The notes under the pieces were generated by a model. That model did no database searches and was not told the DNA's origin. It saw only the letters and a program-made list of their open reading frames with translations. Both the position numbers and the translations under genes were made by a program. DNA of 43,393 nt from Bacteroidales bacterium (lineage in GTDB: Bacteria > Bacteroidota > Bacteroidia > Bacteroidales > Lentimicrobiaceae), in assembly GCA_024636955.1 (NCBI GenBank), contig JAGXGB010000067.1:1-43393 (forward strand). Reading direction: 5' to 3'. This document shows positions 41,653 through 43,393 of the stretch, one piece after another (position 1 is the first letter of the stretch; each line of letters begins with the position of its first letter).

Positions 41653-42540
41653 ATGATTGATCCTAAAGAGCTTATTAATTGGTTAAAAGCCACCTGGAAT
41701 TTTGAATTGTTCCATTTGGGCGATAGTGTATTTACTACCAAAACCTTGTTTGCACTTATAGTTTCACTTTTTCTGTTATTTTACATATCCTCAAAGATCA
41801 GGAAACTTTTGGTGCGTAAAATTTTTCCCCGCTATGGACTCGAGATTGGTATCAGTCAGTCGATAGCAACAATTCTTCGTTATGTGTTGATTATTATCGG
41901 TTTGGTAATCATATTCCAGACTACAGGTATTGACCTGGGCGCGGTAGGTTTGTTGATTGGAGCGCTTGGTGTTGGTATTGGTTTTGGTTTGCAAAACATC
42001 ACCAACAACTTTATCAGTGGTTTAATAATTCTGTTCGAAAGGCCAATCAAGGTTGGCGACCGGATTGAAATAGACGACCTTGCCGGTAATATAGTTGATA
42101 TTTCGGCCAGGGCAACCACCATTATCACCAATGACAATATTGCTGTTATTGTTCCAAACTCTGATTTTATTGACACGCGGGTTATTAACTGGAGCCACAA
42201 TAACCGCATGATAAGGTTAAGCTTTCCGGTTGGAGTTTCTTACAACGAGGATCCTGAAAAGATAAGAACACTGCTTACTGAAGTAGCCAATGCTAATCCT
42301 GGAATTTTAAGTTCGCCAAAACCATATATTCTTTTCGATGGGTTTGGCGACAGCAGTTTAAATTTTAACGTTTTGGTCTGGACTACAGAATACATCGATC
42401 GGCCGAAAATTTTGAGAAGTGAAGTGTACTATGAAATATTCGCAAAGTTTAAAGAACATAATGTTGAGATTCCTTTTCCACAGCACGACATTCATTTGAA
42501 ATCCGGGTTTGAAAAAGAAGTTGCCAAAACTGAAAATTAG
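41653..42540 (+). CDS. MscS-family mechanosensitive channel
   Basis: This 295-aa protein has three TM segments (about 27-48, 70-88, 93-115). The pore helix GAVGLLIGALGVGIGFGLQN is Gly/Ala-rich as in MscS TM3, and the beta domain signature is FERPIKVGDRIEIDDLAGNIVDI. A C-terminal alpha/beta domain ends in VEIPFPQHDIHLK. It releases solutes on hypo-osmotic shock. It is preceded by a 54-base gap after the nitroreductase fusion; co-transcription is uncertain. Confidence 0.93.
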   Translation: MIDPKELINWLKATWNFELFHLGDSVFTTKTLFALIVSLFLLFYISSKIRKLLVRKIFPRYGLEIGISQSIATILRYVLIIIGLVIIFQTTGIDLGAVGLLIGALGVGIGFGLQNITNNFISGLIILFERPIKVGDRIEIDDLAGNIVDISARATTIITNDNIAVIVPNSDFIDTRVINWSHNNRMIRLSFPVGVSYNEDPEKIRTLLTEVANANPGILSSPKPYILFDGFGDSSLNFNVLVWTTEYIDRPKILRSEVYYEIFAKFKEHNVEIPFPQHDIHLKSGFEKEVAKTEN

Positions 42541-42597
42541 TAATCAAACTGTGGCAAAAGCAAAAAGATTGGATTTATGACAGATTTGGATTTTATC

Positions 42598-43074
42598 TTA
42601 CCTCAACCTATCCGCTGATCTCACCAGCTTTTCGTCTTTCATGATGCCTCTGTTTGCCAGTACAAGCATTAGGAAGGCAATTAGGATAAGGTATAAACCG
42701 TAGCCGTCAGAATAGTTGGCTTCAGCTCCTGTGAGGCGACTAACCATGGGGGAATAAACGAAGAAGATGAGGGATATGAGTATTACAGTCATCAGGATAC
42801 TGAGTTTGACCATTTTTGACTGTAGGATGCGCTTTTTGTATACGAATATGGAAAGCAATGTTACTAATATTATGATTCCGTTAAATATTCCCAAAGGCAT
42901 AAGCTGCATACCACTCATTACAGGATCAACGCCGGGTGTAAGGGAAACAAGGTGAGTGATGTACAATTTGTTGTATGAAAAGTCAGAAAGATAACTTGCT
43001 ACAGGTAAAAAGAAAAGAACGATTAATGCAATTGAAGCAATTGCAAGATAGACTGATTGAACGCGTTGTATCAT
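42598..43074 (-). CDS. DUF4293-type four-TM membrane protein
   Basis: This 158-aa protein starts at ATG 43074 (MIQRVQSVYLAIASIALI) after AAGGAA; an upstream extension is unlikely. It has four hydrophobic segments (about 8-27, 52-75, 85-105, 120-140) and a short basic tail. The opening MIQRVQ and the layout match DUF4293, a Bacteroidota-restricted family of unknown function. It is divergent from the last gene with a 111-base gap. Confidence 0.85.
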   Translation of the reverse strand: MIQRVQSVYLAIASIALIVLFFLPVASYLSDFSYNKLYITHLVSLTPGVDPVMSGMQLMPLGIFNGIIILVTLLSIFVYKKRILQSKMVKLSILMTVILISLIFFVYSPMVSRLTGAEANYSDGYGLYLILIAFLMLVLANRGIMKDEKLVRSADRLR

Positions 43075-43148
43075 GTTTCCTTGTTTTATGAGTGCAAAGA
43101 TAATAAACCACTTAAATAATAACACCTGAATGTGTACATCAAAATCTA

Positions 43149-43156
43149 TATTTTTG
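43149..43156 (+). promoter_or_regulatory. -7 promoter element of the final gene
   Basis: TATTTTTG fits TAnnTTTG and lies 29 bases upstream of the ATG at 43186. No -33 TTG is evident. Confidence 0.45.
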
Positions 43157-43185
43157 CAGTCAAGACAACAACACATATTCCTTGA

Positions 43186-43393
43186 ATGAATTATTATAAA
43201 TTACTCATCATAGGCCTGATATTTATTGCTGCATTGTTTTTGTACAGTCTATGGCAAAGGGTACCCGATGTTGATGATGCCTGGATTGGTGAACATGCAT
43301 ACTGGCTTGCTGAAAAAGGGTATGTTAAGTCGGAGTTGATGCACGGTATCACCGGTCAGCATGAACGCCACATTGTACATCATAAGTTGTTTA
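43186..43393 (+). CDS. GT39-like membrane glycosyltransferase, N-terminal fragment (cut by window end)
   Basis: Sixty-nine codons are visible before the window ends. They encode a TM segment (about 5-22, LLIIGLIFIAALFLYSLW), then VPDVDDAWIGEHAYWLAEKG and a His-rich stretch. The first TM followed by an Asp-Asp motif and an EHAYW-like segment resembles GT-C/PMT (GT39) glycosyltransferases of Bacteroidota. The assignment is tentative because most of the protein lies outside the window. Confidence 0.6.
   Translation, partial: MNYYKLLIIGLIFIAALFLYSLWQRVPDVDDAWIGEHAYWLAEKGYVKSELMHGITGQHERHIVHHKLF

Overview
The window looks like an AT-rich Bacteroidota chromosome segment, most likely from a Bacteroidales-like environmental lineage. 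Supporting signs are a fused E1 alpha/beta 2-oxo acid dehydrogenase, a DUF4293-type membrane protein, a bifunctional NAD(P)H-hydrate repair enzyme, a baeRF protein next to an HPF-like protein, weak Shine-Dalgarno sequences at most genes, and several copies of the Bacteroidota -7 promoter element TAnnTTTG (TATATTTG, TATTTTTG, TAACTTTG). No tRNA, rRNA, CRISPR array, transposase or phage gene was seen. Most of the window is housekeeping DNA.

Layout. 1-10.1 kb (minus strand): FAA-hydrolase family enzyme, DnaQ-like exonuclease, 2-oxo acid dehydrogenase E2, a GT2 glycosyltransferase fused to a catalytically dead-looking phosphosugar-transferase domain, a sensor histidine kinase, and fused E1. 10.2-12.7 kb: secreted carboxypeptidase-regulatory-like protein, YceI lipoprotein behind an unusual 11-bp repeat array, and an unknown lipoprotein. 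12.7-14.9 kb: p-aminobenzoate genes, pabB-pabC (minus) diverging from pabA (plus). 15.0-16.4 kb: a probable vitamin-salvage operon (YkoF-like binding protein, PnuC-family transporter, NadR-like kinase). 16.5-21.6 kb: surface-polysaccharide genes (GT4, formyltransferase-like/beta-propeller fusion, flippase, methyltransferase). 21.7-24.6 kb: CAP-SPOR protein and topoisomerase IV subunit B. 24.7-30.1 kb (minus): nnr, a class III cyclase-like protein, a two-TM protein, aroE and a TPR protein. 30.3-34.5 kb: glmM, a small basic protein, a degenerate pirin, and a baeRF3-HPF pair. 34.9-39.0 kb: a cyclic-2,3-diphosphoglycerate-synthetase-like P-loop protein, pyrB-pyrI, an AlbA_2/Schlafen-type protein and a YfcE-like phosphoesterase. 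39.1-42.5 kb: a membrane FMN/[4Fe-4S] protein followed by a membrane-anchored flavin reductase-nitroreductase fusion, then an MscS channel. 42.6-43.4 kb: a DUF4293 protein and the 5' end of a GT39-like membrane glycosyltransferase.

The most interesting system is the pair at 39154-41598. A NosR-like FMN/iron-sulfur membrane protein appears able to carry electrons from the cytoplasm to an extracytoplasmic flavoprotein that joins two normally NAD(P)H-dependent domains. Second is the baeRF3-HPF ribosome-associated pair (33011-34527).

At the DNA level, short tandem duplications are frequent. Three clearly span or repeat a gene's stop codon (12009-12096, 14892-14966, 17607-17694) and a fourth may do so (764-812). 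Heptanucleotide tracts built on TAAAGGC directly abut the stop codons of three unrelated genes (ends at 75, 24683 and 34527). Many of the tandem periods are 11, 22, 33 or 44 bp.
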